In this document: positions 62,721-64,000 of the stretch, in pieces
Layout: every line of letters starts with the position of its first letter
How positions within the stretch are numbered: position 1 is the first letter of the stretch
Source: Alphaproteobacteria bacterium
GTDB lineage: Bacteria; Pseudomonadota; Alphaproteobacteria; Reyranellales; Reyranellaceae
DNA length: 64,000 nt
Reading direction: 5' to 3'
NCBI GenBank assembly: GCA_019635875.1
Contig: JAHBYP010000002.1
Span: forward strand, 62,001 to 126,000
Position numbers and translations under genes: made by a program
The notes under the pieces: generated by a model
The model's database searches: none
The model's input: the letters and a program-made list of their open reading frames with translations, nothing else
What the model was told of the DNA's origin: nothing

Positions 62721-63419
62721 ATGAGCAATTATTGGATGGTCGATGACCCCACCATCCGGCTTGATCGGCCCATCGTAACCGATCCCAAGCCGGTGCAGGC
62801 CGCCAAGGTCGACGGACGTACGCTCAGGTCCGAAAGGACCCGCGAGCGCATCGTAGGCGCCGCCCTCGACCTGATCCGCGAGGGCGAGGCCCAGCCGCGC
62901 ACGGCGGTGATCGCCGATCGCGCCGGGGTTTCCGTTCGCTCGATTTTCCAGCACTTCGCAGATACAGAGGCGCTGTTCATTGCCGTCGCCGACCGCGTCG
63001 TGCGCGATGTCCTGAAGCTGGCCCGGGCGATTCCCGAATCGGCCTCGCTCGACGATCGCGTCGCCGCCCTGCTCGAGCAGCGCGCCGAGATCTGCGAGAC
63101 CTTGATGCCGCTGTTGCGCTCGGCCGCGATCCACCAGTCGGGCTCCGCCTCGCTGGCCGAGCGCGCCCGTGCCGGCCGCATGTATGCCCGCTTCCGCTCC
63201 GAGCAGGTGCTGCGGCCCGAGCTCGACCGGCTGCCGCCCGCGGTCCGCCAGGAGACCCTCGACGCGCTGACCGCGGCGATGGACTGGGAGACCTGGGCCA
63301 ACCTTCGCCTGCAGTACGGCCTGGAGCCGCGTGGCGCGGCGTCGGTGATGCGTCGCATGCTGGTCTCGATCCTGGGTCATGCCCTGGCCGAGGCGGGCAC
63401 GTCCCGGGCCGCCGAGTAG
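62721..63419 (+). CDS. TetR family regulator, second of a tandem pair
   Basis: 232 residues from ATG 62721. It shares with the upstream gene DGR-LR-E-TR--I--A in the first helix and SVRS-FQH--D-E-LF-AV in the recognition region. An AT-rich 69-nt gap (GATATTGCAGTTAAAATTTA stretch) separates them and may hold its own promoter. Tandem TetR genes of this type likely arose by duplication. Its target is unknown. Confidence 0.85.
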   Translation: MSNYWMVDDPTIRLDRPIVTDPKPVQAAKVDGRTLRSERTRERIVGAALDLIREGEAQPRTAVIADRAGVSVRSIFQHFADTEALFIAVADRVVRDVLKLARAIPESASLDDRVAALLEQRAEICETLMPLLRSAAIHQSGSASLAERARAGRMYARFRSEQVLRPELDRLPPAVRQETLDALTAAMDWETWANLRLQYGLEPRGAASVMRRMLVSILGHALAEAGTSRAAE

Positions 63420-63485
63420 AAACAGAGCAGGTAGCGCGGCCTTACGCGGCTTGCCTCGTCCCGGTCGCCGGGATAGTGACGGGGC

Positions 63486-64000
63486 ATGCAATCCCTGTTG
63501 CGCGCGGCGCTGCACTGGTTCCTGCTCGCCGCGGTGATCGTCTCCGGTATCGCGATCGGTATCCTGGCGTTGCGCTCGATGATGTGGGCGGCGGTCTTCG
63601 CTGCCGTCGGCGCAGTAGTCGCGGCCGTCTTCCTGAACACCCGGGCGGTCCGCAACACCGCCGTCACATTCATCACCGTCTTCGTTTGCCTGCTGATCGG
63701 TGAAGGGGTGGTCGCCTACAGCCAGCGGCCCCCTGACCCTCCCGCCAACGGCAATGCGGGACCGGCTGCGCCGATTGCCAACCTGCTCCCGCGCTTCGAG
63801 CCGGAATCCCTGTTCGTTCCCGACCCGGCGCTGGGCTGGAAGCTGCGCCCGTCCTCGGTGATCCGCGCCGTGCGCGCCCGCGGCAACCACACCATCTACG
63901 ACGCCCGGTACACGATCGATGCGCGCGGCCAGCGCGTGACGCCCGATAGCAATCCAGACGGCGAGACAGTGCTGTTCATGGGCGATTCGTTCATGTTCGG
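63486..64000 (+). CDS. SGNH/GDSL-type membrane-anchored hydrolase (partial)
   Basis: ATG 63486 opens a frame of 171 codons that runs off the right edge. Three hydrophobic helices (roughly 10-30, 34-50 and 57-75) are followed by a linker and the start of an SGNH fold, FMGDSFMFG, where GDS holds the nucleophile serine. This layout matches membrane proteins with a periplasmic SGNH domain, some of which modify surface polysaccharides. The function of this one is unknown, as the rest is missing. Confidence 0.6.
   Translation, partial: MQSLLRAALHWFLLAAVIVSGIAIGILALRSMMWAAVFAAVGAVVAAVFLNTRAVRNTAVTFITVFVCLLIGEGVVAYSQRPPDPPANGNAGPAAPIANLLPRFEPESLFVPDPALGWKLRPSSVIRAVRARGNHTIYDARYTIDARGQRVTPDSNPDGETVLFMGDSFMF

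Overview
The window is GC-rich, densely packed chromosomal DNA of an alphaproteobacterium. The evidence is a FixL-FixJ-FixK oxygen-response cascade, a ccoNOQPGHIS cbb3 oxidase operon, the gene order rplU-rpmA-obgE-proB ... proA-nadD-rsfS-rlmH, several tripartite tricarboxylate and GST-type genes, and palindromic repeats of the kind common in Rhizobiales and Rhodospirillales. I cannot name the genus from sequence alone. No rRNA, CRISPR array, insertion sequence or prophage was seen.

Layout. 0-10 kb holds metabolic and transport genes: a partial GST divergent from a MarR regulator, a rhodanese, a 2OG-Fe(II) oxygenase, a TctA/TctB fusion with its TctC binding protein, a YghU-like GST, a small binding protein, and a GMC oxidoreductase with its small subunit. 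10.2-40.8 kb is an oxygen-limitation island. It carries the cbb3 oxidase with its assembly genes, a TauE/SafE protein, a CPBP-type membrane protein, a His-tailed DMT exporter, Hsp20, a beta-CASP RNase, two Crp/Fnr regulators (FnrN-like and FixK-like), FixL, FixJ, a lone receiver domain, FtsH, an alcohol dehydrogenase, a universal stress protein, an ADP-forming acyl-CoA synthetase/GNAT fusion, a ribosome-hibernation factor, and several small unknown proteins.

The island is unified by at least twelve 14-bp FNR/FixK boxes (TTGAT-N4-ATCAA type) lying mostly 48-62 nt upstream of start codons, often between divergent genes. Oxygen would be sensed by heme in FixL and by the Fe-S cluster of the FnrN-like protein. 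Both routes end in regulators with the same recognition-helix residues (E..SR). The output combines high-affinity respiration with protein quality control, ribosome hibernation and acyl-CoA turnover, which looks like a low-oxygen survival programme.

40.9-55 kb is housekeeping: tRNA-Ser(CGA), L21, L27, ObgE, ProB, ProA, NadD, RsfS, RlmH. ProB and ProA are separated by a dipeptide-type ABC transporter operon and a PhzF-like gene. 55-64 kb holds an unusual SDR, a TPR protein, a membrane/ferredoxin/adenylate-cyclase fusion, an ArsC-like reductase, RecX, a biotin-dependent carboxyltransferase, a HAD hydrolase, two tandem TetR regulators, and the start of an SGNH-type membrane protein cut by the window end.

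Three families of inverted repeats recur between genes. One copy sits in frame inside the N-terminus of ccoH.
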